Origin: Bradyrhizobium sp. Gha
GTDB taxonomy: Bacteria > Pseudomonadota > Alphaproteobacteria > Rhizobiales > Xanthobacteraceae
DNA: 47,156 bases
Assembly: GCF_900113735.1 (NCBI RefSeq)
Contig: NZ_FOQM01000051.1
Coordinates: forward strand, 1-47,156
Reading direction: 5' to 3'
Positions 8,005 through 16,046 of the stretch are shown here, piece by piece; positions within the stretch are counted from its first letter, which is position 1; each line of letters opens with the position of its first letter. The position numbers and the translations under genes are program-made. Under the pieces are notes generated by a model that was given only the letters and a program-made list of their open reading frames with translations, did no database searches and was not told the origin of the DNA.

Positions 8005-8808
8005 CTACATGCCCATGCCGCCATCGACCGGCAGTCCGATGCCGGTGATGAAACGCGCCTCGTTCGAGCACAGGAACACCGCGGCGTCGGCGATGTCGCC
8101 GACGTCCGCGAGCTTGCCGAGAGGCGTCTGCTCCACCACCGAGCCGACGGCGGCGTTGACGTCGGGCGCGAGACCGATCTTGACGATGTCGTTGGCCAGC
8201 TGCAGGCCCATGTCGGTCGGGATCAGGCCGGGATAGATGCAGTTGACGCGCACGCCGTAACCGAGCTTGCCGGCTTCCATCGCTCCGACCCGCGTCATCC
8301 GGTCGACCGCGGACTTCGTGCCCGAATAGACCGCGATGCTCGGGAAGGCGATCGTCGCGGCGACAGAAGCGATGTTGACGACCGCGCCGCCCTTGCCCGC
8401 CGATCCGTCCGGCCGCATCGCGCGGAAAGCGTGCTTCATGCCGAGCACGGTGCCGACGATATTGACGTCGCACATCCGCCGCGCGTCCTCGGCCTTGACC
8501 TCGCTGATGAGGGCGGTGATCTCGATTCCGGCATTGTTGATGAGGATGTCGTAGCCGCCGAGGGTGGCAATCGTCGCAGCGGTCGCTTTCTCCCACTGCG
8601 CGTCGTCGGTGACATCGAGATGCACGAAGCCGGTCTTCACGCCCAGCCTGGCGATCCGGCCGGCGCTGTCCTTGCCGACGTCATCGAGGATGTCGCCGAT
8701 CATGACCGCAGCGCCGGATCGCGCCAGCGCCTCTGCAATAGCGGCTCCTATTCCGCGAGCTCCGCCGGTGACCAGGGCTTTGCGGCCTTCGAGACTCTTC
8801 TCACTCAT
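8005..8808 (-). CDS. Short-chain dehydrogenase/reductase (SDR)
   Basis: The 267-residue protein is a classical SDR. It has the cofactor motif TGGARGIG at about residues 15-22, the NNAG motif (ILINNAGIEITAL), a catalytic Tyr/Lys pair in AVYSGTKSAVD, and a C-terminal PVDGGMGM as seen in SDR tails. It oxidises an alcohol or reduces a ketone with NAD(P)(H). I start it at the ATG at 8806-8808 because GGGAGGA lies 6 bases upstream and the fold begins there. A longer reading up to 9120 has no support and would run through the TetR operator. It is first of three minus-strand genes and is divergent from TetR gene 2, which probably controls it. Confidence 0.88.
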   Translation of the reverse strand: MSEKSLEGRKALVTGGARGIGAAIAEALARSGAAVMIGDILDDVGKDSAGRIARLGVKTGFVHLDVTDDAQWEKATAATIATLGGYDILINNAGIEITALISEVKAEDARRMCDVNIVGTVLGMKHAFRAMRPDGSAGKGGAVVNIASVAATIAFPSIAVYSGTKSAVDRMTRVGAMEAGKLGYGVRVNCIYPGLIPTDMGLQLANDIVKIGLAPDVNAAVGSVVEQTPLGKLADVGDIADAAVFLCSNEARFITGIGLPVDGGMGM

Positions 8809-9012
8809 CGCACGTCCTCCCTTGCTGATTTCTGGACTGATCTCTTCGCCGATGACCGGTGCGTGCTGCGACCGGCAGCACGGGTGGCGGCCGCAGTGGC
8901 GCTGCGGCACGCGAGTCCATTCCGGCGGCGCGGCGCCGGCGGGTGCATTTCCTCCGTATGTCGGACGTCTTGACGACTGTCCAAATTCTTGAGGCGCACA
9001 CTCCGCCCGGCA

Positions 9013-9051
9013 CTTGACACTTGTCAAGATAAAAATTTGACAGTTGTCAAA
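9013..9051. promoter_or_regulatory. Two tandem palindromic operator sites between the SDR operon and TetR gene 2
   Basis: Two near-identical perfect palindromes lie 23 bp apart centre to centre: CTTGACA-CT-TGTCAAG (9013-9028) and TTTGACA-GT-TGTCAAA (9036-9051). They occupy the middle of the 311-base divergent intergenic region 8809-9119. TTGACA within them may double as a -35 element. The arrangement is what one expects of a TetR regulator that controls itself and the divergent operon. The TTGACA/TGTCAA half-site also occurs in the operator of TetR gene 1. Confidence 0.7.
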
Positions 9052-9119
9052 GAGAATGGTCTGTAGATGGCGACGGACGCTATGACCGTCGTGAGGAAGG
9101 GACGGGAGACAGCGCGACA

Positions 9120-9755
9120 ATGGCGCGGCGAGCGACAGCAGCAGTGAGGCGTGAGGCCGCGGTCGAGGTCGTGCGCGACGAGAAGTTCAACGCACGGCGC
9201 ATCGAGCTGGCCGAGGCCGCGCTCGAAACGCTTGGAGAGCTCGGCTTCGCACGCACCAGCCTGCGCGAGATCGCGCAGAACTCGGCGTTCACGCACGGCG
9301 TGTTCCACTATTATTTCAGCGACAAGCTCGACCTGATCTGCTGCTGCGTGCGCCACTACAAGGCGAAGTGCGTGACCCGATATGACGAGGTCGTCGTCAC
9401 CGCGACGAGCCGCGACGAATTGACGGAAGGTTTCCTCGCCAAGCTTGCGGCCACGCTGCAGAACGAAGCCCGCATGCACCGGCTTTGGTACGATTTGCGT
9501 TCGCAGGCGATGTTCGAGGCGGCGTTTCGCAAGGACGTGCTCGAGATCGACAAGAACCTGGAAGCGATGATCTGGCGCATCGCATCGCGCTACGCCGAGC
9601 TCGGCGGCAAGCGACCGGTGTCGTCGCCCGCCGCCCTCTATGCGCTGTTCGACGGTCTATTCCAGAGTGCGCTGCTCAAGCATCTCGCGGCTGACAAGAC
9701 GGCGATTCCCGAACTGCTCGACGAAGTCCGGCGCCTGCTGCCGACGGTGTGCTGA
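9120..9755 (+). CDS. TetR/AcrR-family transcriptional regulator
   Basis: This 211-residue protein has a TetR helix-turn-helix at about residues 22-70 (RRIELAEAALETLGELGFARTS, with the recognition part THGVFHYYFSDKLDL). The C-terminal half (MHRLWYDLRSQAMFEAAFRK) resembles TetR_C domains of BetI-like proteins. It is transcribed away from the SDR-saccharopine-ligase genes, with two tandem palindromes in between, and so probably represses that operon and itself. GGGAG lies just upstream of the ATG at 9120. The inducer is probably the acid or CoA ester handled by the operon (inference). Confidence 0.88.
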   Translation: MARRATAAVRREAAVEVVRDEKFNARRIELAEAALETLGELGFARTSLREIAQNSAFTHGVFHYYFSDKLDLICCCVRHYKAKCVTRYDEVVVTATSRDELTEGFLAKLAATLQNEARMHRLWYDLRSQAMFEAAFRKDVLEIDKNLEAMIWRIASRYAELGGKRPVSSPAALYALFDGLFQSALLKHLAADKTAIPELLDEVRRLLPTVC

Positions 9756-9853
9756 CGCGCGCAAGCGGCGGCCTGCGCTGCGCATCAATGGAATTTCTGA
9801 CGGCTTGCCTACGACGAAGGCGTGCCCGTTTTCATGTTGGTCGATGATGTTTC

Positions 9854-9942
9854 CACGCCGTCATGGCGAGCGCAGCGAAGCAATCCGGACTGTCACCGCG
9901 AAAGATTCTGGACTGCTTCGCTGCGCTCGCAATGACGGCGTG
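9854..9942. repeat. Long inverted repeat of a dispersed Bradyrhizobium-type family
   Basis: Left arm 9854-9882 (CACGCCGTCATGGCGAGCGC and on) and right arm 9914-9942 (TGCTTCGCTGCGCTCGCAAT and on) are complementary over 29 bases with one mismatch, separated by 31 bases. Parts of the same family occur at 321-350 and 39866-39988. It sits between the converging ends of TetR gene 2 and ptsN, that is, close to the right boundary of the accessory block. Confidence 0.8.
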
Positions 9943-9988
9943 TGACGCAAATGGCGCGCTCCACTCTCGCACGGTCAGCAATGAAGCT

Positions 9989-10450
9989 TTACGCCGCGGT
10001 GGCCGGCGGCAGGGCCAGCACCGAATAGATCGCCTGGGCGTCGCGCGAGGCGCGGAGCTTCTTGGCGATGTCCTGGTCGCGCAGCAGGCGGGCGATGCGG
10101 GCCAGCGCCTTCAAATGATCGGCGCCGGCGCCTTCAGGGGCGAGCAGCAGGAAGACGAGATCGACCGGCTGGCCGTCCATCGCCTCGAAATCGATCGGGC
10201 GATCGAGCCGGGCGAACAGGCCAAAGATCTTCTCGAGCTTGGGCAGCTTGCCGTGGGGAATGGCGACGCCGTAGCCGACCGCGGTGGTGCCGAGCTTCTC
10301 GCGCTGAAGCAGCACCTCGAACACCGAGCGTTCGTTTTGTCCGGTCAGCTCGGCAGCCTTGGCCGCGAGCTCTTGCAGCGCCTGCTTCTTGCTGTTGACC
10401 TTCAATGCCGGGAGAATCGCCTCGGGTGCGACCAGATCGGTAATCGGCAT
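9989..10450 (-). CDS. ptsN: Nitrogen-regulatory PTS enzyme IIA (EIIA-Ntr)
   Basis: This 153-residue PTS_EIIA type-2 domain protein carries the phosphorylated histidine at His66 in the motif GVAIPHGKLPKL. EIIA-Ntr ends the PtsP-PtsO phosphorelay. It transports no sugar but regulates potassium uptake, nitrogen metabolism and ABC transporters by protein contact. It is the last gene of the conserved rpoN-hpf-ptsN order and follows hpf after 223 bases in which I see no other feature. The length is normal. The 3' end is also present as a damaged copy at 565-632, which suggests this end served as an insertion or recombination point. Confidence 0.95.
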   Translation of the reverse strand: MPITDLVAPEAILPALKVNSKKQALQELAAKAAELTGQNERSVFEVLLQREKLGTTAVGYGVAIPHGKLPKLEKIFGLFARLDRPIDFEAMDGQPVDLVFLLLAPEGAGADHLKALARIARLLRDQDIAKKLRASRDAQAIYSVLALPPATAA

Positions 10451-10673
10451 GGAAGGTTTCCGAGGTGAGTTAAACCGTCAGGTTCCGAATTGGCCGCCTC
10501 GATTGAACCGAGCCCGACCGGCGTCAAGAAGGTGAAGCAGGAGGGGGACTTAGCCCCGATCCTGATGTGGGGCGCTTCTACTCCAACGCAATCCCGGTGC
10601 CAACTCCCGCGTGCGGCTTTGCCCCGGTCATTGTTAAGGCCTGTGGTTGATACGGGGGTGCGCTTTCGTCGGT

Positions 10674-11273
10674 CTAACCGGCCGATTTGTCACCCGGCGG
10701 ATCGATCCAGCCAACATTGCCGTCGGCCCGCCGGTAGATGATGTTCACCCGGCCCGAGGAACCATGCTGGAATACCAGACAGGGCGCCCCACTGAGGTCG
10801 AGTTCCATGACGGCCTCGCTGACCGAGAGCCGCTTCAGCGATGTCGTGGCCTCGGCGATGATCACGGGGTTGTAGCCGGTGATTTCGTCCTCGTCGTCGC
10901 CTTCGCCCGGCGCCTCCAGGACGTAAGCCGTGGCATCCAGCGCGGCCAGCGCGGCGGAGGCGACATGGGCCTTGCGGGCCGAGCGGTCCTTGAGCCGGCT
11001 CTTGTAGCGCTTGAGCCGCTTCTCGATCATGATCAGCGCCTGGTCGGCACTGGCATAGGCGTCCTGCGCGTTCGAATCGGCCTCCAGCGTAATTCCGGAA
11101 TCGAGATGCAGCGCACAATCGGTGCGGAAGCCGAAGCCGTCCTTGCTGAGCGTGATGTGGCCGGAATAATTGCCGTCGAAATATTTACGCAGGACCTCTT
11201 CCGTCCGGTCGGTGACGCGGCCGCGAAGGGCCTCACCGACGCTAACGCTCTTGCCCGAGATCCGAAGAGTCAT
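10674..11273 (-). CDS. hpf: Ribosome hibernation promoting factor, long form
   Basis: The 199-residue protein has an N-terminal S30AE/RaiA domain (MTLRISGKSVSVGEALRGRV, ITLSKDGFGFRTDCALHLDS) and a C-terminal dimerisation domain of the long HPF type (AVMELDLSGAPCLVFQHGSS, then GRVNIIYRRADGNVGWIDP). Long HPF alone pairs ribosomes into inactive 100S dimers in stationary phase. I use the ATG at 11273, with GAGG six bases upstream; a start 11 codons earlier has no comparable site. It lies between rpoN and ptsN, as in many proteobacteria. A perfect 30-bp palindrome sits 26 bases before the start codon and would form a hairpin in the leader. Confidence 0.93.
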   Translation of the reverse strand: MTLRISGKSVSVGEALRGRVTDRTEEVLRKYFDGNYSGHITLSKDGFGFRTDCALHLDSGITLEADSNAQDAYASADQALIMIEKRLKRYKSRLKDRSARKAHVASAALAALDATAYVLEAPGEGDDEDEITGYNPVIIAEATTSLKRLSVSEAVMELDLSGAPCLVFQHGSSGRVNIIYRRADGNVGWIDPPGDKSAG

Positions 11274-11298
11274 GTGATGCCTCGCTTGGTTCATTCGG

Positions 11299-11328
11299 CC
11301 AACCACGATGACGCGTCATCGTGGTTGG
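11299..11328. promoter_or_regulatory. Perfect 30-bp palindrome in the hpf leader
   Basis: Positions 11299-11313 (CCAACCACGATGACG) are the exact reverse complement of 11314-11328, with no loop bases at the centre. It lies between the rpoN stop (11474) and the hpf start (11273). It could be a dimeric protein-binding site or an RNA hairpin that separates rpoN from hpf expression. There is no U-tract after it in the direction of transcription, so a simple terminator is unlikely. Confidence 0.6.
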
Positions 11329-11340
11329 GGTCGTTCCCCT

Positions 11341-11416
11341 GCGCATGATCTCCCCGCAAACGCCTACGGCGTCTGTCGGAGGGGAAAACCGCTGTACACT
11401 TTTCCGGATCATGCGC
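11341..11416. repeat. Dispersed palindromic repeat between rpoN and hpf
   Basis: Arms GCGCATGATC (11341-11350) and GATCATGCGC (11407-11416) enclose a stretch with GGAGGGGAAAACCGCTGTAC and TTTTCCGGATC. This is the layout of the small GATCATGCGC-ended repeats common in Bradyrhizobium and Rhodopseudomonas. It fills most of the rpoN-hpf gap together with the palindrome at 11299-11328. Confidence 0.6.
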
Positions 11417-11473
11417 GTGCTTGGATCGGTCGCGATGGGAGGATGAGAGTAGCGCGATTCTGCGCCAGCGCAA

Positions 11474-13111
11474 TCAGGCTGGTTCGGTGTTGCGGGAGCG
11501 ATCGGACATTGAGGTCGAAAGGACGTTACCAAGAGCGCTCTGCTTGTCGCGACGGCGTTGCACCGAGGACGGAATGCGCATGGCTTCGCGGTACTTCGCG
11601 ACCGTGCGGCGGGCAATATCAATGCCCGAGGCGCGCAATCGTTCCACGATGGTATCATCCGACAGGATCGCGGACGGCGCTTCCGAATCAATCAACTGCT
11701 TGATGTGGTGACGCACGGCCTCGGCCGAGTGCGCCTCGCCGCCATCGGCCGACGCGATCGAGGCCGTGAAGAAATATTTCAACTCGAATGTGCCGCGATT
11801 TGTCGCCATGTATTTGTTGGCGGTGACGCGCGACACCGTGGATTCATGCATCTGGATGGCGTCGGCGACGGCTTTCAGATTCAGCGGCCGCAGATGCGCG
11901 ACACCATGGGTGAAGAAGCCGTCCTGCTGGCGCACGATCTCGGTCGCGACTTTCAGGATGGTGCGGGCGCGCTGGTCGAGCGCGCGCACCAGCCACGTCG
12001 CGTTCTGCAGCGCGTCGGTGAAATACGACTTGTCGCCGTCCTTGCCGATCTTCTTCGACAGCTCGGAATAGTAGGTCTGGTTCACCAGCACGCGCGGCAG
12101 GGTGTCGCTGTTGAGCTCGACATGCCAGCCGCCATCAGGACCCGGCCGGACATAGACGTCGGGCACCATGGTCTGAAGCCGCGCCGAGCCGAACTTCATG
12201 CCGGGCTTGGGATTGAGGCGCCTGATCTCGCCGATCATGTCCGCGATATCCTCGTCGTCGACGCCGCAGAGCTTGCGCAAGGCAACGATGTCGCGCTTGG
12301 CGAGGAGATCGAGATGCTCGACCAGCGCCTGCATCGCGGGATCGTAGCGGTCGAGCTCGCGGAGCTGGATCGCCAGGCATTCGCTCAAATTGCGCGCGCA
12401 GACGCCGGGCGGATCGAATTTTTGCAGCACGGCAAGGACGCCCTCGACGTCCTCTTGCGTTGCGCCAAGCCGCTCGGCGGCCTGGCCGAGATCGGGCGGC
12501 AGATAGCCGGCCTCGTCGACCAGATCGATCAGATACTGCCCGATCATGCGCTGCGCCGCGCCTGTGAAGGCGACCGAGAGCTGCTCGGCAAGGTGATCGG
12601 ACAGCGTCATCTCGGCTGCGACGAAAGCCTCGAGATTGTAGTCCTCGTCACCGGAGGCGCCGCCGCCCCACTCGGTATAGGTCGTCGGCGCGACGTCCTG
12701 GGCGTTGCGCGCCGCCGCCTCGGCGGGCTCCTCGGAGAACACGTTGTCCAGGCCCGTATCGAGGGTTTGCTCGATCTCGGCGCGGGTGCCGAGATCCTTG
12801 CTCATCCATTCTTCCTGGCCCGGTTCGAAGGCGTCACCGCCGCCGAAGCCGTCATCGCCGCCGAGACCGTCGCCCTGGCTGCCTGATTCGTCGCCATCGG
12901 TGTCGCTGAACTGGGCGGGCTCGGCCGGGGCATCGCCGCCGGGGGCCTCGTCATTGGCCCGCTCCAGCAGGGGATTACGCTCGAGCTCCTCCTCCACGAA
13001 GGTCGTGAGATCGAGATTGGACAATTGCAGCAGCTTGATCGCCTGCATCAACTGCGGCGTCATGACCAGCGACTGCGATTGCCGGAACTCTAATCTCTGC
13101 GAAAGCGCCAT
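11474..13111 (-). CDS. rpoN: RNA polymerase sigma-54 factor
   Basis: The 545-residue protein has region I at the N terminus (MALSQRLEFRQSQSLVMTPQ, then LMQAIKLLQLSNLDL), an acidic glycine-rich region II (about residues 50-100), the core-binding domain, and the C-terminal RpoN box ARRTVAKYRE that reads the -24 promoter element. It directs transcription that depends on enhancer-binding ATPases such as NtrC and NifA. The gene follows lptB on the same strand after 88 bases and precedes hpf and ptsN, the standard arrangement. Some bradyrhizobia have two rpoN copies, and which one this is cannot be told from the window alone. The lptB linkage suggests the housekeeping copy. Confidence 0.96.
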   Translation of the reverse strand: MALSQRLEFRQSQSLVMTPQLMQAIKLLQLSNLDLTTFVEEELERNPLLERANDEAPGGDAPAEPAQFSDTDGDESGSQGDGLGGDDGFGGGDAFEPGQEEWMSKDLGTRAEIEQTLDTGLDNVFSEEPAEAAARNAQDVAPTTYTEWGGGASGDEDYNLEAFVAAEMTLSDHLAEQLSVAFTGAAQRMIGQYLIDLVDEAGYLPPDLGQAAERLGATQEDVEGVLAVLQKFDPPGVCARNLSECLAIQLRELDRYDPAMQALVEHLDLLAKRDIVALRKLCGVDDEDIADMIGEIRRLNPKPGMKFGSARLQTMVPDVYVRPGPDGGWHVELNSDTLPRVLVNQTYYSELSKKIGKDGDKSYFTDALQNATWLVRALDQRARTILKVATEIVRQQDGFFTHGVAHLRPLNLKAVADAIQMHESTVSRVTANKYMATNRGTFELKYFFTASIASADGGEAHSAEAVRHHIKQLIDSEAPSAILSDDTIVERLRASGIDIARRTVAKYREAMRIPSSVQRRRDKQSALGNVLSTSMSDRSRNTEPA

Positions 13112-13199
13112 CTAACAAGAACCGTTCCAAAATTGGTCCGATTCTTGCTTAGCTTAGTCCCGGCCTGATGTACACGCCTTGACGCGACGGAAAAAAAGG

Positions 13200-14201
13200 C
13201 TAGAGGCGGAATTCCTCGCCAAGGTAAAGCCGGCGAACATCGGGATCCGCGACGATCTCGTCCGGGGTTCCCTCGGTCAGGATCTCACCGGCATAGACGA
13301 TATAGGCGCGATCGGTGAGGCCGAGCGTCTCGCGCACATTGTGGTCGGTGATCAGCACGCCGATGCCGCGATTGGTGAGGTGGCGGACGAGGTCCTGAAT
13401 GTCGCCGACCGCGATCGGATCGATGCCGGCGAAGGGCTCGTCGAGCAGCATGTAGTTCGGACGCGTCGCCAGCGCGCGCGCGATCTCGACGCGGCGGCGC
13501 TCACCGCCGGACAATGCGATCGACGGCGATTTCCGCAGGCGCGTGATGTTGAATTCGTCGAGCAGCGCGTCGAGCTGCTGCTCGCGTTCCTTGCGCGAGG
13601 GCTCGACCACTTCGAGCACGGCGCGGATGTTCTGCTCGACGGTGAGGCCGCGAAAGATCGAGGCTTCCTGCGGCAGGTAGCCGATGCCGAGGCGCGCGCG
13701 CTGATACATCGGCAGCTTGGTGACGTCGTGGCCGTCGAGCTCGATGGCGCCGCGATCGGCCTTGATCAGGCCTGTGATCATGTAGAACACGGTGGTCTTG
13801 CCGGCGCCGTTCGGGCCGAGCAGGCCGACCGCTTCGCCGCGCCGGACATAGATGCTGACGCCGCGCACGACCTGGCGGCTGCCGAAACTTTTTTCCACGC
13901 TATGCACAGCCAGGAAGCCCGGCCGCCGCAACAGCTGCGGTCCGCCCGTGCCGCTGGATTTGGCGGCGGGCCTGGCCTTGGGCGGTTGAGCAACCGCCGG
14001 CCGCGGCCGCGGCGGGGCCTCGAGGCCATAGGGGTCCGAGGCCTGAATGGGCTGGTCACGGGCAAGCGGCGGCGCATCCCTGACAGGACTCGCCACCAGC
14101 CCGCCGATGCTGTCCCCGAGCGCCGTGATGTCCTGACGGGCAAATCCCCGCGGGCCGCGCTTGGCGGGGCGACGACGGAACATGCTGAACAGATCGACCA
14201 T
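13200..14201 (-). CDS. lptB: LPS export ABC transporter ATP-binding protein
   Basis: The 333-residue protein has Walker A GPNGAGKTT, the signature LSGGERRR, Walker B YMLLDEPFAGIDP and the H-loop ITDHN. LptB drives the LptFG machine that lifts LPS out of the inner membrane. The ABC domain starts near residue 95. Before it lies an unusual low-complexity extension rich in Pro, Ala and Arg (PRPRPAVAQPPKARPAAKSS). LptB proteins are usually about 240-260 residues. I start at 14201, where GGAAGG lies five bases upstream; upstream in-frame codons look non-coding. It sits between lptA and rpoN, the conserved position. Confidence 0.94.
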   Translation of the reverse strand: MVDLFSMFRRRPAKRGPRGFARQDITALGDSIGGLVASPVRDAPPLARDQPIQASDPYGLEAPPRPRPAVAQPPKARPAAKSSGTGGPQLLRRPGFLAVHSVEKSFGSRQVVRGVSIYVRRGEAVGLLGPNGAGKTTVFYMITGLIKADRGAIELDGHDVTKLPMYQRARLGIGYLPQEASIFRGLTVEQNIRAVLEVVEPSRKEREQQLDALLDEFNITRLRKSPSIALSGGERRRVEIARALATRPNYMLLDEPFAGIDPIAVGDIQDLVRHLTNRGIGVLITDHNVRETLGLTDRAYIVYAGEILTEGTPDEIVADPDVRRLYLGEEFRL

Positions 14202-14421
14202 CCCCGCCTTCCAGCCTTCTACGGATTCTGCGCGACATTCACGCGATCTGCCACGCCAGCAATTCGATTCGCCGACGCAGCATGAGTGAAGGGATGTCTC
14301 ATGCCCAGTGAAACACGCCCGAAAAGCGGCCGACCCGCCTTGAAAGCCCTGCGCGCTAGATACAGCCTCGCCGGGCAAGCTTCAACCTCGGATCATCGGC
14401 ATCAGCGACAAGTGATTGAAT

Positions 14422-15174
14422 TCACTTCTGTTTACTTCCACCAGGCAGTTGCAGAGGCGAACCCGCGCCCGGAGCCACGGGCGTTCCGCATTTGCCGTTC
14501 CCGCCGCCCTGGGACTGGATGAACAGGCCCTGCACCTTGCCGCTGTCGGATTCCACCCGCGAAACGCCGGTGGTCATGTCGACCATGAGGCGGTCGCCGC
14601 GCAACACGTTCTGGCATTGCGTCAGAACCACCTGGCTCCCGGACCCGCCCAGCATGGTGATGAGGTTGGTCTTGGTGTCGAACACGGCGGTCTCGCCCGT
14701 CACCACCTGGTCCTTCTGGGTGACGACGACACTGCCGCGCGCTTCCAGCCGCTTGATCGAGGAGGCGCCGCCGGGGCCCGGTGCCGCCGCCTGCATCGGC
14801 GGCGCGCTCTTCTGGCCCTTGGCTGGCGCCGCGGTTGGAGCCGTCTGCGGCGCGGCCTGCTTGTCGCCGGAGGATTCGTAGAACACCACCAGCGTCTTCG
14901 AGGTCATGGTGGTGTCGCCCTGCACGACTTTCACATTGCCCGAGAAGGTGGCTTCCTTCTTCTTGTCGCGCATCTCGAGCGAGGCGGCCTCGATCTGGAT
15001 CGGCTGATCGCGATTCTGCGAAAAGCCCTGCATCGCATTGGGCACGCCTTGCATCGTGCTTTGCGCGACGGCAGCACCCGCCGCCATCAGCGCGGCGCCG
15101 GCAAGCGCCATCGCCGCGACGATGGCGCGACGCCTGGTGTCGTGACGCGAAGAAAAATGAGTCATCGAAATCAT
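14422..15174 (-). CDS. lptA: LPS transport periplasmic protein LptA (OstA-like)
   Basis: The 250-residue protein has a signal peptide (RRAIVAAMALAGAALMAAGA, cleaved around AVA-QS) and two OstA/LptA beta-jellyroll halves (IQIEAASLEMRDKKKEATFS, and LEARGSVVVTQKDQVVTGET). A low-complexity Ala/Pro/Gln/Lys insert separates them (about residues 105-135). LptA bridges the periplasm between LptC and LptD. The ATG overlaps the lptC stop (ATGA at 15171-15174), so the two are coupled; a second ATG lies three codons on. The 220 bases between this gene and lptB hold nothing I can name. Confidence 0.92.
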   Translation of the reverse strand: MISMTHFSSRHDTRRRAIVAAMALAGAALMAAGAAVAQSTMQGVPNAMQGFSQNRDQPIQIEAASLEMRDKKKEATFSGNVKVVQGDTTMTSKTLVVFYESSGDKQAAPQTAPTAAPAKGQKSAPPMQAAAPGPGGASSIKRLEARGSVVVTQKDQVVTGETAVFDTKTNLITMLGGSGSQVVLTQCQNVLRGDRLMVDMTTGVSRVESDSGKVQGLFIQSQGGGNGKCGTPVAPGAGSPLQLPGGSKQK

Positions 15175-15896
15175 CTTGCGTTGCCGGACTTGCTCCGGGA
15201 TTTCGCCGGTGGTGGCGGGGGCGGCTCGACCGGCGCCGGAGCGGGCTCATCCGTGCTGATCTTGTCCAGATGCATCACGACATTGCCTTCGAAACGAACG
15301 ACCTCACCGCCTCCGGTGATCCGCAGCCTGTCCGCGGTCAGCGTGCCGTTGGTCAGTTTGACGTCGACATGCTCATCGGAGGAAACCGTGCCCTTGTTCA
15401 TGTCGACAAAGGCCGAGTTCAGCCGCGCCTCATAACCGGTGGAGGTGCGCAGGAAGATGTCCTTGTGCAGATCGAGCTGCTGCTGCTTGTTGTCGAAGCG
15501 GCCGGTGCGGGCATCGAGGAACACCGTCGATTGATCTTCCATCAGCACCTTGGCGCGCAGGGCATTGAGGTCGACATGGTCGGGGTCGGTAATGTCCTGC
15601 GTGGCGGTCTTGGCCCAGAGCTCGTAGGGCCGCTGATCCGGAGTGAAACCGGAAAGGTGCGGCGTTTCCATCGTGATCTTGGTCCCGGTCACCACCATGT
15701 TTCCGGAATCGACCTTCACGGGGATCATCGTGAAGGGATTGAGGAAGGTCGAGACCGCGACGATCGAGGCCAGGGCCAGAACCACCGTCGCCGGCACCGC
15801 GATGCGCAGAATCCGCACCAGACGGCTGTGGCGCGCCGCTTGGGCAAACTTCGCCGCGAGCGCGGCGTCGTAGATGGGAAACTGGGCCGAGTTCAC
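15171..15896 (-). CDS. lptC: LPS export system protein LptC
   Basis: The 241-residue bitopic protein has one membrane anchor near residues 30-53 (RIAVPATVVLALASIVAVST) followed by the LptC periplasmic fold (VTGTKITMETPHLSGFTPDQ, and RFDNKQQQLDLHKDIFLRT). The C terminus is a Pro-rich, Lys/Arg-rich tail (EPAPAPVEPPPPPPAKSRSK). It receives LPS from LptFG and hands it to LptA. The gene overlaps lptA by four bases. An RNase D-like gene lies 150 bases upstream on the same strand. Confidence 0.9.
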   Translation of the reverse strand: MNSAQFPIYDAALAAKFAQAARHSRLVRILRIAVPATVVLALASIVAVSTFLNPFTMIPVKVDSGNMVVTGTKITMETPHLSGFTPDQRPYELWAKTATQDITDPDHVDLNALRAKVLMEDQSTVFLDARTGRFDNKQQQLDLHKDIFLRTSTGYEARLNSAFVDMNKGTVSSDEHVDVKLTNGTLTADRLRITGGGEVVRFEGNVVMHLDKISTDEPAPAPVEPPPPPPAKSRSKSGNAR

Positions 15897-16046
15897 CGCT
15901 GCTCCGGGGGCATCGCTTGCCTGTCAGATGGCTCCAATCGGGGCGCCCCATTGTACCCGCGAGCTCAGGAATATGCAGCCTGCGACTGGCCGCAGGAAAG
16001 TGTCCGAAACGGGGCGGCAGGCCGGGCCTTGCTCCGCGTCAACGGC

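Noticed and set aside
8809..9120. SDR start at 9120, adding about 100 residues
   Set aside because: It would cover the tandem operators and the divergent promoter. The ATG at 8808 has a strong ribosome binding site just before the Rossmann motif.
9854..9942. Reading the inverted repeat as the terminator of ptsN and TetR gene 2
   Set aside because: There is a 31-base spacer and no U-tract, and the same sequence recurs elsewhere as a dispersed repeat. A transcriptional role is possible but not shown.
13179..14285. 368-codon plus-strand frame antisense to lptB
   Set aside because: Shadow of lptB; no motif, and a composition typical of antisense GC-rich frames.
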